Shown: in pieces, positions 33,823 through 43,768 of the stretch
How positions within the stretch are numbered: position 1 is the first letter of the stretch
Layout of the letters: each line of letters begins with the position of its first letter
Assembly (NCBI GenBank): GCA_030295235.1
Contig: AP026134.1
Location: forward strand, 868,001-932,000
Length of the DNA: 64,000 bases
Direction of reading: 5' to 3'
From: Fistulifera solaris
Lineage: Eukaryota; Bacillariophyta; Bacillariophyceae; Naviculales; Stauroneidaceae
Made by a program: the position numbers and the translations under genes
Notes under the pieces: model-generated
Databases searched by the model: none
What the model saw: the letters and a program-made list of their open reading frames with translations, nothing else
Told to the model about the DNA's origin: nothing

Positions 33823-34945
33823 CTAGTTGGGTGCACTACGCACGAAGGAGAGATTGTTTGCACCTTCGCCTGTGCGACGGACAAAGATATCGACGACCTG
33901 TCCATCGTCGAAATAATCGCCCCCGCTATACAAATAAGGTTCCTGTTTACAATTGGCCTGGCTCGCAGCACATGAAACAGTTGCAACATGGCGCATCACC
34001 CTTCTCTCCAGATTTTTTCCACTCCATTTCAACTTCCTCATTGATCAGCATCGGGTGCACATTTCGGTGAGTGGATTGATTTAAGAAAAATTGCCGGAAA
34101 TCAAGACTTTTCTGTTTCAAGGTGAAGTGGATCAGCATAAACAGGACTCCAGGATGGGCGTCGACGAATGGTTTTAAATTTTTCCAGTGCATGTGCTTTG
34201 TCGTGTCTGCACGTTCGAGATCGCTCTCATCGATGAAACTGCATTCTACAACAACGACTCTCTGCTCTTTCAAAAGATCCTCATGCATTTCAAAAACTTT
34301 GTGTGTCGTATCTCCGAGGTACAAGATAAGAGGTTCACGATGCCCACTAGTGACCTCCACGCCTTCCTTTCGAAGTCTACCAATTTCCGGTCCAGGAAGT
34401 CCGACATATTCCTCTTTGAGCTTGAACTTCTGCTTGTAAATGCTGTAACCCAAACAAGGTATCCGATGATCGCATTCAATCGTTTGCATTATGAACTCAG
34501 CTCCGCCCTGACGAAACCTGAACTCTTCACCCGCCTGAGTGGCTGTCAGAATAAGATCTTGTTTGCATTGAACAGCCTCTTGGCTCTTTGTTTCTGTTGA
34601 GCAATCTACCATTTCCTGATGCGCTTTTAAATACGCCTTGACCAAGGGGGCAGCTTTCACGGGTAAATGAACCAAGGGTGGCGATTTTTCGTCCTTGAAA
34701 TGAGTGAGAAAATGCACATGGTCGCAATGAGTGTGCGTCAAAAATATCCGCACAGGTTTCCATCCCTGAACCAACGCCCCGCATTCAAAGACCCATTTAA
34801 GTTCCGGAATCGTAAAACTAGTCCCCTCACCTGCTCGACTTCTTCCGACTAAAGTAAAAGGAGACCAAGTACAAGGAGCCTCCTGATCGAATGAGTTCGG
34901 CAAGCGGTCGGGTCGAATCAGAATCGAAGTCGTTTTCGCGAGCAT
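33823..34945 (-). CDS. Metallo-beta-lactamase-fold hydrolase, ribonuclease Z-like
   Basis: tRNase Z removes 3' trailers from pre-tRNA; this protein has its metal-binding set. The first ATG in frame is 34945 (MLAKTTSILIRPDR), although an upstream exon cannot be excluded. Motifs in order: FLTHTHCDHVHFLTHF (HxHxDH), a histidine in TIECDHRIPCLGYS, LILYLGDTTHKVFE (GDT), VVVVECSFIDESD, and FMLIHFTLKQ, corresponding to the HFS/T block. The C-terminus carries PCCNCFMCCEPG, a Cys-rich patch, then SGGDYFDDGQVVDIF and a stop at 33823. One extra C near 33952-33956 must be removed to reach that end. The length is 373 residues, close to short-form tRNase Z. It could be an organellar or distinct subfamily enzyme. 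Confidence 0.75.
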
Positions 34946-35100
34946 TGCCGTCACGCACAAGCTAGCGAAAACGGAATTTAAAATGGAAAGCAGGATGATG
35001 TTTATCTCGTTTCCTCTTTATTAGCGGGAAGTATTTCAATATTATGGAATATCAAGCAGAATTGGTGAAACATGACAAAAAAATTACGAAGGCGCTGCGT

Positions 35101-35385
35101 GTCTTCACGTGCCCAAAAAATCTGGAAAGAGGTTAATTTCACGTTCGCAGAAGATCTGGGAGTGTGGTATTTTCACGTCCCCAGAAAATCTGGGCAATGG
35201 ATATTTTCAAGTTTCCAGAAAATCTGGGAATGTGGTATTTTCACGCTCCCAGAAAATCTGGGTGAGGGGTGTTGTCAGATTTCCAGAAAATCTGGCTATG
35301 TAATATTTTTTCACGCTTCCAGCAAATCTGGGAGAGGGGTGTTGTCACTGTGCACAGAAAATCCGGGCGAGTGGTGTTTTCACAT
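35101..35385. repeat. 34-bp minisatellite with palindromic core, 8 copies
   Basis: The word ATCTGG (or a one-base variant) recurs at 35121, 35155, 35189, 35223, 35258, 35291, 35328 and 35362, that is every 33-37 bp, mostly 34. The best units read CCAGAAAATCTGG, a near-palindrome capable of a hairpin, followed by GGGG/TGTGGTATTTTCACG. Since 34 is not a multiple of three, translated copies rotate frame and the open frames across it are not protein repeats. It lies 150 nt upstream of the tRNase Z-like gene. No protein or transposon features were found. Confidence 0.9.
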
Positions 35386-35759
35386 GCAGTCGTGGTGGAT
35401 GTGGAGTACCTCTATGCTCTATGTACACGCTTTTATTCCATCGACGACGAGATCTGGGAGTACATCCAAATTGCAAATGTGAACCGACTCAAACAAAATC
35501 ATGTGTTTTGACACAGTAGACGACCAAACAAAAGCAAGCGCTAACAAAGTGTCACACACATGACTAAAACCAGTATCGTTGCTAATTCTATCACGTAGGC
35601 CATGGGCAAGCACACTTGGGGACTACGCAAAATGTAACACGATATAAGCGGTCCCTGGCATACATCTAGGGATGCCTTGCGATTTTTACTCTCTTATGCA
35701 CTATGAGGTTAAAACGGAATGCATTCCATGATTAAAAACGGTTTGATACGCCTTCTATT

Positions 35760-36978
35760 CTAGGATGACAAGCTCAAAGGAACAGGTTGCAAAGCACCTT
35801 CAACAAGATCCACGACGGCCGCTGGAAGTTCTGAAAGGCTGAAAAAGAATGAGAACAGTCTTGAATAAAAGGACAAACACAAGCTCGCAACATTCGAAAA
35901 CGAATATGCCATACCATGAAATTCTCACAGCAATCTTTTCTCTTCCATCATCTTCTTTCAATTGTCGGGTATATTGCTCACTGGTGGTTGCAGTAGACCA
36001 CTTTGGATCGACTGCATCTGCTTCACCTGACAACCAAACGGCATAAGCTCCCACGTTTGCACTTGCTCCGACATCGTTGACTAAGCAATCACCAACATGG
36101 ATCCAGATGCGAGAATCGTGGTCGTGATGAGGATATAGGTCTTTGTATTTACTTAAGCTCGCCTTATAAATACCCGGCGCTGGTTTTCGTTCGGGAAATA
36201 CGCCATGATCTTCACCGCTGACACAAAAATCAAAAAAGTTCGCTAGTGCAGGCATGTAAAGTGGGTTTCCTCGACCGTTCGTAATTGCGGCAAAACACAC
36301 ATCGGGGTACATTTCCTTCAATATTGATAGGCAGTTGAGGGTCTGGGGGAACAAATGTCGTTCGGCTGCGCGGTGTCGTTCGTGGAGCCATATATCAAAG
36401 CATTCGTCGACGAGTGCGTCGCATTTTTCTTTTGAAAAGGCAGCAGTCATCAAAATGAACTGTGCAATGGTCATTTTTCTCAAAGAAGTATAAGTGATCG
36501 GCCCATCCAGACTCCTTCGAATCTGTCGCGTAGCGTCCAAAAACTCTTCCTCCTGAACATCTACACCATGCCGTCGCAACTTTTCGAGCATCGCTTGATT
36601 TGCGTCCTTGATCACCGCGTTTGTAGAGAATAGCGTATCATCGAGATCAAACGAGAGTATACCCAGCGATAACGCTTTCTCCGATTTGCTGGTCATACGC
36701 AACCTACTGAATAATCGAGGGGCACCAGCGTACTTCCCAATAAACGCCGATACGGGCAGACTCAATAGAAGAAATATCCAAAGTTCAACCAAAAACGACT
36801 TCTTGTTTGCTTCCAAACGCCTTTCACGCTCACCGGCGCGACAAGCTTTGTAGGCTTCGAAGAAAGGTTGACAGGCGACATCCTTGTTGTCGTAATTGTC
36901 TTGAATGCAGTTCAATGACGCGGTGTGTTCTTTCTTACAGTCCGTCGCAAATTTACTGGACGGTCCTTTCTCTCCCAT
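35760..36978 (-). CDS. HAD-like hydrolase with an in-frame CHCH (twin CX9C) N-terminus
   Basis: ATG at 36978. Residues ~14-60 form a twin CX9C unit (CKKEHTASLNC and CQPFFEAYKAC), the disulfide hairpin of mitochondrial intermembrane-space proteins such as COX23. In the same frame follows a hydrophobic segment (ELWIFLLLSLPVSA) with FIGKY after it, like a plastid-type signal and transit peptide. Next is a HAD hydrolase: LSFDLDDTLFSTNAVI (nucleophile DxD), FAAITNGRGNPLY (motif II) and WIHVGDCLVNDVGASANVG (GDxxxND). Intron 35839-35914 (76 nt) gives the ending SCLSELPAAVVDLVEGALQ; total 380 residues. Two overlapping genes, a COX23-like one and a plastid HAD phosphatase, are an alternative, since GTGAGC after CRAG could be a donor. 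Confidence 0.7.
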
Positions 36979-37389
36979 TGGATGCTTTGTAAGTCTTGTG
37001 CAGTCGAGATGGGGTAGAAGAGCGTTACTTGTTGAGTAAAATAAGAGATGATAGGCAATTTGAAATCAATAAAAAGGACGGTGAGGCGTCGCTTATTTAT
37101 TTTGTCTTTCATCGTTTTCGCTTCGAAAAAATTACTCCGTACCTGTAACCTTACTAAAAAAATACTCCTATAACAATACCTGGTAAACCACGTCACTTCC
37201 AGGGGGGGGCGGTTGAGAGACAGACGAGTACCACTTGGGATGAACGCGTCAGTCCACTTTTTCGCAAACCATTTTAGACGGCACACGGCGCGCACCTTGT
37301 TGATGTATATCAAAAGCCGATCAGTTGAAGACGATCATCTCCTGCGTGCTTTACTTACATAACCATTCATCTCGCTTGTGATCGATGCA
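36979..37389. other. Divergent promoter region
   Basis: This 411-nt spacer lies between the CHCH-HAD gene (leftward) and the DUF1499 gene (rightward). GTACCTG and TACCTGGTAAACC words lie at 37139-37192, and a G8 run lies near 37203. No coding frame. Confidence 0.45.
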
Positions 37390-38006
37390 ATGAGACAACG
37401 AATCGGTTCTTTTGTGGCCCAGGTTTTACTTTGCGCACTATCCCCAGTGGCATTCTCATTTCAGCACAACTACCCCAAGGGCATTTCCCGAAAGCAAGTA
37501 CTCTCCACAGTGCCGTGGATACTACTGGCTCCCCCCTTCGATTGTATCAGCTTCCATTCCCCCCTTGCAGTCCGTCAAGTAATAGCTGTCTTTCTACCGC
37601 GTCGGTACGCGCACTCGACAAGTTCATTGCCCCTTGGAGTTACCCCTCCAATTTATCTTCCTCCGATGTGATCGATCGGCTGGCCAACAGTCTGACGCAG
37701 TGCGAAATTCTAGAACGCAGTGACACTTCGTTAAAAGCAAAATCAACGAGAAACTTTGGAGCCGTCGATGAGATATCGTTCGAAGTCAACGACGCCGACC
37801 GAGTTATCGCTATCACGTCGCAACAAGTCGATGGGCCCGAATTGAATGGACTGGCAGGTCAAAAGAACCGTTTGCGAGAGATTCAACTCAAAGCAGGATT
37901 TTTAGGTGGTGAAGAAGTGCCGCGTGAAGGGGCGTTGGGTCAATTAAAGGCCTTTTATGGATTGCAATCGGGGAGTGGCTTTGAAGACGTATTTCTAGAA
38001 GAATAA
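37390..38006 (+). CDS. DUF1499-family protein with signal peptide, probably plastid
   Basis: ATG at 37390 starts MRQRIGSFVAQVLLCALSPV followed by AFSFQ, a signal peptide with an A-F plastid-type junction. One missing C in the C run near 37560 joins the two frames. The second contains the DUF1499 pattern: NSCLSTASVRALDKFIAPW (the family's 'N-C-V-S' block), SSSDVIDRLANSLTQ, then RNFGAVDEISFEVNDADRVI and QKNRLREIQLKAG (the family's 'N-R-x-R-I' end). The length is 205 residues. DUF1499 proteins occur in plants and bacteria, often in thylakoid or envelope fractions, without known chemistry. Confidence 0.75.
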
Positions 38007-38116
38007 CGACGAGGCAAATAGAAGTAGTATCGGTATCATGCTTTCTTGCGAGTAAATTTCGTCGTAACCACGTCTTGTAAGTTCAAAAATGGTCATTTTG
38101 ATTATTAATACAGTGT

Positions 38117-39488
38117 TTATGATACATCCGATTGCTTCGTCGAATTGACTTTCACGTCAAAATCTTGCGGTTCATCCACCACTCCTCCTGACGACAATTC
38201 ACTTGTCGCGTTCATTTTCTTATCTTTCCATTCCTGTGCCCACGCAACATGTCGTTTGTTCCAGATATAAGCGTGCAGCTCTCGATCACGGTCCCATTGA
38301 TGAACCACTGGAGATATTGTACCATCCCATTGGTACACATCCTTTGACAGGGGATCGAGGATCCCCCATTCACTGAGTGTTTGTGTTCGGAGTGCCCCCA
38401 AATTGTTGATTATACCGCGTCCTTGCTCCCAAACCACTAACCGCCGAATTGCATTGGCATTCCGTAACTTACTACTGTAATACAAGTAGTTGTGGAATCC
38501 TTGATCACTTCCCTGTCATGCGTATGTTACATTCGTCGTGTTCATTCACCATAGCTCGTAAGTATGCTTCCACAGCGACCTGTTCGCCCATTGTGCTACC
38601 ACTGCATATTGTGGGCTTCTCTGCAAGCAAGTCGATGGCTCTTTGGCCGTATCCCTTCTGAATCCATTTGAGATTCTTTCTCGAACGTCCCAGGCGTGTT
38701 GCGTCGCTGTTTTCACCAAAGAAATAAAGCAAGCCGTCTTCTTGGTCCTTCCTGCTTCGTGGTAAATCTTCAAAGGGATTCAATTGAAAATAGCTATCCC
38801 TCGCATCAATGAGCATAAGCCACGAGTGTCGATTGTACCGCTGTGACCAGATCCAGTAGTACTCGTAACGAATGGTCGCGACGACGCGACCTTCTCTTGG
38901 GTCACTGGCGGCTCTCAAAACATGACCGTCGCTATCGACCCATCCGTATACATGGGGGAGCTGACACATTTGAAACGAGTCTGTATCTCCGGTTTTGACA
39001 ACATTCCTTCGTGTATTCGTTGGGTCGCCGTCGTTTGATTCACATAATAGTGTTTCTTGATAGATTACAAGGTTGGGCTTCTCTCCCGCGTCCTGGTCGA
39101 TAAATGTTTTCAAATAATCCAGCACATCTTCGCGAATGGTATATTCATCTGCCACCGCAAGAACGACGTCTCCCCGAAACCCGGTCGCCGTGAGTGTTTC
39201 CATAAACATCATGTAATACGATAATCGGTATCCTTCCGCATAAGCGAAAATCGCGTCCTGCTCGGGACGATGGTGCCCAAAGGTCGGTTCGACAATTACA
39301 GTGACATTCTCTCCCAACATGTGTGTGGGTTTGGGGAAAACCGATGGCGCAAGTACGGTAATGTTCTCGCAGGGAGAGAATAAATCGGCCTGTGATTCTA
39401 AATTCACTCGGGGCTTCCAGTCTTCGGCGAATGCTGCTCGGAAACTCCAGCTTAATAATATTGTCGATAGTAGATTTATCATCATCAT
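38117..39488 (-). CDS. Secretory-pathway glycosyltransferase-like protein
   Basis: ATG at 39488 (MMMINLLSTILLSWSFRAAF) opens a signal peptide or signal anchor. The body resembles nucleotide-diphospho-sugar transferase families common in diatoms and plants: ETLTATGFRGDVVLAVADEY, NRHSWLMLIDARDSYFQLNP (a D-x-D-like acidic cluster), LLYFFGENSDATRLGRSRK, TICSGSTMGEQVAVEAYL and MTGSDQGFHNYLYY, where the last resembles the 'DQ' acceptor-loop block. One extra G near 38508-38510 must be removed to join the frames. Corrected length is 456 residues. The donor and acceptor are unknown; cell-wall or glycoprotein synthesis is an inference. Confidence 0.65.
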
Positions 39489-40247
39489 TTTATTCAAATG
39501 TACACGTATTACGAATCAAATGATGCAATAACGGAGAGGTGCCTGTTATTTTTCATTCCGACGGTCATTTCTTTGAAAGTCTTAACCTTAAACGAGTAAA
39601 ACGTGTGTTATGGCTCGGGAGGAGGAGGAGTCGTCGTGGTGAAAGGCCGCCTTCACTTCAGGGTCTCTATACAAAGTAATGAAATACGGAATAGGACAAT
39701 ACCAAAAGAGTTTCGACACTATGATTCGAGGCGTGTATTGATAAGGCTGCTAATGGTTATTGCACAGTGATCACGACGATAGTAGCTCAAGAAGCTTGCA
39801 AAGATACCAGGGATCATTGCTTTAGGTAGTAGGTAGCAGTACCAGGTACAAGTACTGTACATGGTATGGCTCAGCAGATATTTTGATGCATGATTCATGA
39901 CTGAATGCAGTCGTGGTAATGTAGATACAACACTTTTGAGTTAAAGTAAATACGGCCACACCAGTATTTTGACTATGAATCGAGGCCCTCAATAACCGAG
40001 ACCTCATGATTTTATTTAGGAGAACACTTCATCCTTGTACGAATGTGACAAAATAAAATCTAATACAAGGAGAGTGTTCATCATCTGTACCAGTACGCAA
40101 TCTATAACCATGTATAAATAAAACTATCGAAGATCGTCGATTGTCTTCCAACAGTAGATCAAAGAATCCACTTGACAGTGTGCCGAAAAAGTTCCAGACC
40201 AAAAACAAAAATAAGTTGTGACCTCCGATCAAGTCCACGCGATGGGA
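39489..40247. other. 759-nt spacer with a dispersed palindrome and GTACC words
   Basis: Between the glycosyltransferase-like start and the kinase stop (both leftward). GTACCAGGTACAAGTAC lies at 39838-39855 and the dispersed inverted repeat at 39894-39919. No coding frame is convincing. Confidence 0.5.
39894..39919. repeat. Dispersed short inverted repeat (copy)
   Basis: TTCATGACTGAATGCAGTCG followed by TGGTAA is the reverse complement of the motif carried in each unit of the 8.4-8.9 kb tandem repeat, with one base deleted at the centre. It is intergenic. Confidence 0.8.
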
Positions 40248-41576
40248 CTACATCGATTTCTTGTTCGGGGTCACCCTTTCGTCGTAGACGGTAGGCATGG
40301 AATCTTGTTCTCCAGGACTGTGTCTGACGCGCAACGGAAGATGTTCACACGAGTCACCTAAGCAAGGTAGATACAGATACGTATCTAGCCCATAACCCTC
40401 GCAACTTTTCAAAGTCAGCTCTCCTCCAAGATATCGAGCATAGATTCGTGCGAGCGGCAAGCCAAATCCACGTATAGACGCACCCGAGACTCCATCGGCA
40501 CCAAATTCCGTTTCAAGTTCGTTATCGTTTCGGGTCGAGTGCGCGAATTTCCAGATCGTTGACATGCGGCTGCGAGGGATTCCACCACCGCGATCAGCGA
40601 TTTTGATCGTGACATCCTCGGCTCCCTTGGCAATGACCACTTTGATGGGCTCGTTCAAGCCGTGACGCAAGGTCGCGCGAATAGAATTTTTTAACAACTC
40701 CGATACAATGTAGTGCAGGTGATGCGGCACGAACGTGAAGGGCTCACTTTCTCTGTTGCAGTCCACGATAATGATCTCGGGGCATTGCTTGTCGAGCTGC
40801 GCCAGCTCCAAATACATCATGGTCTGTTCTCTGACAAGCTCAGCAACGCGTTTGACCTCATAGACGACATCCAGATCACTTTTGATGCATCCAAGATCGG
40901 TCTTTTCGTCCTTAAAGAGTTGCATGCAATTCAAGACGGCCGCTTTTCGTTCTGGATTCCCTTTGCAAGAAAGAACGTGATGCTCGGTGAGCAAACGCAG
41001 ACCGACACGGGCCGTGAAGAAACGGTACAGTGCTTCTTCCATTTCCTGTTCGACTTCGGCGGGCACTTTTTTGTTGTCGAGACTCTTCCGCCACAGAGCA
41101 ACTCCGCGTGCAATGCTCACTGGAATGGTTTTCCGATCCCAAACAAAGCCACCAATCAATTTCGTGAATGCTTCGTCATCCTCGTATGTTGTTGGAGCTG
41201 GGAATTTCTGCAATTCCACCATGTACTCGAGATACATGGATGCTACTCTTCGTATGGGTTCCGCCGTAGATAGGCCGTGCGGTAACGTCAAGAGGTCCAC
41301 GGCGCGTTGGGCGATGCGTATGGGCAATTCCTTGTGTAAGAACTGAGCGTTTCGTAAACGCTGTTTCGGGTCTTCGCCGCGGCCGTATTTGTACATATCC
41401 GCAAGTCGTAGAGGAGTTGGACGTTGTGCGGCCAAGGCATGAATTTGTTCGAGTGAAATATCTTGAAACAATCGATCGGGGTCGTCAAAAGAAGAAGAAT
41501 CAAACGCGGGGACAGCGGCTGCTGCCGACAGATGACGCTGCGCAGCCGAAACTGTCGTATAGTAAGCTCGCGGCAT
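40248..41576 (-). CDS. Mitochondrial pyruvate/branched-chain dehydrogenase kinase (PDK/BCKDK)
   Basis: It phosphorylates the E1 alpha subunit of pyruvate or branched-chain 2-oxoacid dehydrogenase, inactivating it. ATG at 41576; the first ~30 residues are Ala/Ser/Arg-rich, as in a mitochondrial presequence. The N-terminal four-helix part has RNAQFLHKELPIRIAQRAVD. The GHKL ATPase part shows the N-box HYIVSELLKNSIRATLRHG, G1 IKIADRGGGIPRSRM and G2 GFGLPLARIYARYLGGEL. The segment RFFTARVGLRLLTEHHVL matches the 'R-I-S/G-x-R-x-L-x-x-x-H' block. The single exon is 442 residues without a break. PDK versus BCKDK cannot be settled by eye. Confidence 0.92.
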   Translation of the reverse strand: MPRAYYTTVSAAQRHLSAAAAVPAFDSSSFDDPDRLFQDISLEQIHALAAQRPTPLRLADMYKYGRGEDPKQRLRNAQFLHKELPIRIAQRAVDLLTLPHGLSTAEPIRRVASMYLEYMVELQKFPAPTTYEDDEAFTKLIGGFVWDRKTIPVSIARGVALWRKSLDNKKVPAEVEQEMEEALYRFFTARVGLRLLTEHHVLSCKGNPERKAAVLNCMQLFKDEKTDLGCIKSDLDVVYEVKRVAELVREQTMMYLELAQLDKQCPEIIIVDCNRESEPFTFVPHHLHYIVSELLKNSIRATLRHGLNEPIKVVIAKGAEDVTIKIADRGGGIPRSRMSTIWKFAHSTRNDNELETEFGADGVSGASIRGFGLPLARIYARYLGGELTLKSCEGYGLDTYLYLPCLGDSCEHLPLRVRHSPGEQDSMPTVYDERVTPNKKSM

Positions 41577-42197
41577 TGTAGGTAGCTTTTTGCACGACTC
41601 CTCGTCATCTGTATCTTTGTTCTTTCGAGCCCAGCACGGAGAGGAACGCGAATGGATGATATCATGTTTGCGCTATTTTCTAAAAAGGAGATAGTCAAAA
41701 ATGAACGATCATTCAATTTAAACATTCAAGCTGAACGTTTTGCATAGATCGGACGTCCACAAGGGATCAACTACTCTTATATTTGTTTTCACAGAATTTT
41801 GTTGTATGGTGATAGAGTCTTTGAATGCGTTGATCCGTTGTCAACAGAAAAAGTTATACCTGGTAAATGTCGATGGTGTGGTTGTGGTTGGCAATTTCCG
41901 ACGTCGTTTGTCACCTGAAACGACTCTCCAATAGAATGTACGCCGTCTTCGGAGATGACTGTTTGTTACCGTTCCGACGGAAATTGAGACGACGTCAGTG
42001 CAACGCTCAACGTCATTTTGGAAGTGGAGGGAGAGGTGGCTGAACTTTATCCCTACGCAGTTGCGTGTGACGCAAACTCAAACAACTCAATCATGTCAAA
42101 GATCAAAGATTCACTTGTATCTTTTGGCCGAAACAAACAACTTGTTGCTTGATCAATTATCTCGTTCTTTTTAGCTTTCTTGCTGACTTGCACAAAA
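41577..42197. other. Divergent promoter region
   Basis: This 621-nt spacer lies between the leftward kinase and the rightward PDZ-like gene. It contains an ATACCTGGTAAATG word near 41857. I see no gene, repeat or RNA in it. Confidence 0.45.
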
Positions 42198-42851
42198 ATG
42201 GGCACTGCGTATGGGACATTCGTTCAATTTGCGACGGTGCTTCTACTTTGGAGACCGACTTCCGCCTTTCAAACACTTGCTTCCAGGACTTTGGGTAGCC
42301 ATCAGACTCAATCTCGTCTCTACAGTACGAATATAAATACATCCTTCATGTGGAATGCGGGTTTAGCGTACGGCAAGGGATCGTTTGCATTCTATCGCAA
42401 TTTTAACGACATGATGAAAGTCTTTCCGGACGAAGATCGTCAAGCTTATCCGGAAATTTTCAATTTCCCGAAAGGCGTCTACGAAGTTCGACTGAGCAAG
42501 CCATTAGGGATTGTGTTTGAAGAGATTGAAACGGGTCGCGGCTTGTACGTTCAAGATTTGGTGGAAGGTGGTAACGCGGAAAGGGAAGGAACGATCCGAC
42601 CCGGCGACGTCCTGGTGGGTATGTCAGCTGTCAAAATTGTGGGTGCAAAATACGAACGCCGCATGATTCCGGCTCGCAACTTCGACTTTGATACCATGGT
42701 TGGAGCTGTCAATTCGAACGACCCCAAGTGGAGTTGTGATGATGTCATGATCATGGTAGAGCGACCAGGAGAAGCGGACAGTATTAAAGTGGACCAATTC
42801 ATGTCGTTCTTTGAGCCTCCCATTGATAATCCTTGGAAGCAGCCTCAATAA
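42198..42851 (+). CDS. Plastid-targeted PDZ-like protein
   Basis: The first ATG is 42198: MGTAYGTFVQFATVLLLWRP, then TSAFQ, a signal peptide plus diatom plastid junction. The mature protein has KGVYEVRLSKPLGIVFEEIE, a carboxylate-binding-loop-like PLGIVF, and RGLYVQDLVEGGNAEREGTI with RPGDVLVGMSAVKIVG. These are the strands and helix of a PDZ fold (LGIxF, V..GGNAxREG, GDVLxxxS). The length is 217 residues, one exon, no break. The ending is PIDNPWKQPQ. PDZ proteins of this kind occur in plastids of diatoms and plants; the ligand is unknown. Confidence 0.75.
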   Translation: MGTAYGTFVQFATVLLLWRPTSAFQTLASRTLGSHQTQSRLYSTNINTSFMWNAGLAYGKGSFAFYRNFNDMMKVFPDEDRQAYPEIFNFPKGVYEVRLSKPLGIVFEEIETGRGLYVQDLVEGGNAEREGTIRPGDVLVGMSAVKIVGAKYERRMIPARNFDFDTMVGAVNSNDPKWSCDDVMIMVERPGEADSIKVDQFMSFFEPPIDNPWKQPQ

Positions 42852-43768
42852 TAGGGTGTATAACGAGTTCCAAGCGCCGCTAGACGTGCAGATTTCCATT
42901 CCATCAGTCTTCGGCGTTAGCAAAGTAACGATCGATCATACTACAATCAAATACTCCTTCGTTCATGCATTAGTTGTTTCCTGTATATTATATGATCTGG
43001 GGCTATCGGCCGGGATTGTCTTGAGCTAGAGATTTCATTGTGAACAACAAACAAAAGAATGAGGTGGTAGTGATCGTCCTATTACAACCGGTACGATAGG
43101 TTACCTACATCACCAGTTATACTTGCAGTTACATTGATGTTTTGTAGATATATATATAAATATGAAAAGGGTACGATTGTAAACTATTCTGAAAAGTAGA
43201 TTGTCAAATCGGATCCAATCGGGAATCGGGAAATGACTCCCACCAGTGGGAGTTCATCAGGATGGGACTCCCACGGAGGATTATTCCCAATTCCCACGCG
43301 AGTTCATGATACCAACTGGAAACCTTAGTGATGAGGTAGCCCGAAAGGGATAGGGGGATAAGATTCAGTTGCGTAAGGCTCAGGCTAAATACCTGGGTAT
43401 TGCAACAAATGTCTTTCGGCGAACACTTTTCTTTGATCCGTTATAGTAAAGAAAGTCCGCAGGTTATTATTTAGAGGGTAACAAGTACTTTTTCGGGACG
43501 ACGTACGTTTGCCGCCCTTTTGTTACCCTAGACGAAAGAATTCTTGCGAGGCGCGGCTTGATCCAATTATTCGCAAATGCGAGTGCGTGCCTTGCAATTA
43601 TCATTGACGGCTATACCCTACTTGACATTAAAGAATAACATCAGCAACGTATAACCCCTCCTTCGCAGGCTCCTCTGCTTTTTACTGTAAGAATTAGGCT
43701 GCTGTGTAATTTGGCATCATTAATTTTGTCGCATCATTTTTAGCCGAAAGAATTTACCTTTATTCACC
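42852..43768. other. 917-nt spacer with two foldback structures
   Basis: No coding frame. A short perfect foldback (ACTCCCAC, 2-nt loop, GTGGGAGT) lies at 43233-43257 within a patch of repeated GGGAAT/ATTCCC words (43210-43310). A second hairpin has GGGTAACAA at 43476-43484 and TTGTTACCC at 43520-43528. A TA microsatellite lies at 43147-43160. Confidence 0.6.

Noticed and set aside
35101-35385. CRISPR array
   Set aside because: Regular spacing and palindromic units, but no unique spacers of constant length, unit conservation is low, and the genome is eukaryotic.
35072-35482. 136-codon frame across the 34-bp minisatellite
   Set aside because: Unit length is not a multiple of three, so the apparent protein is a read-through of rotating frames.
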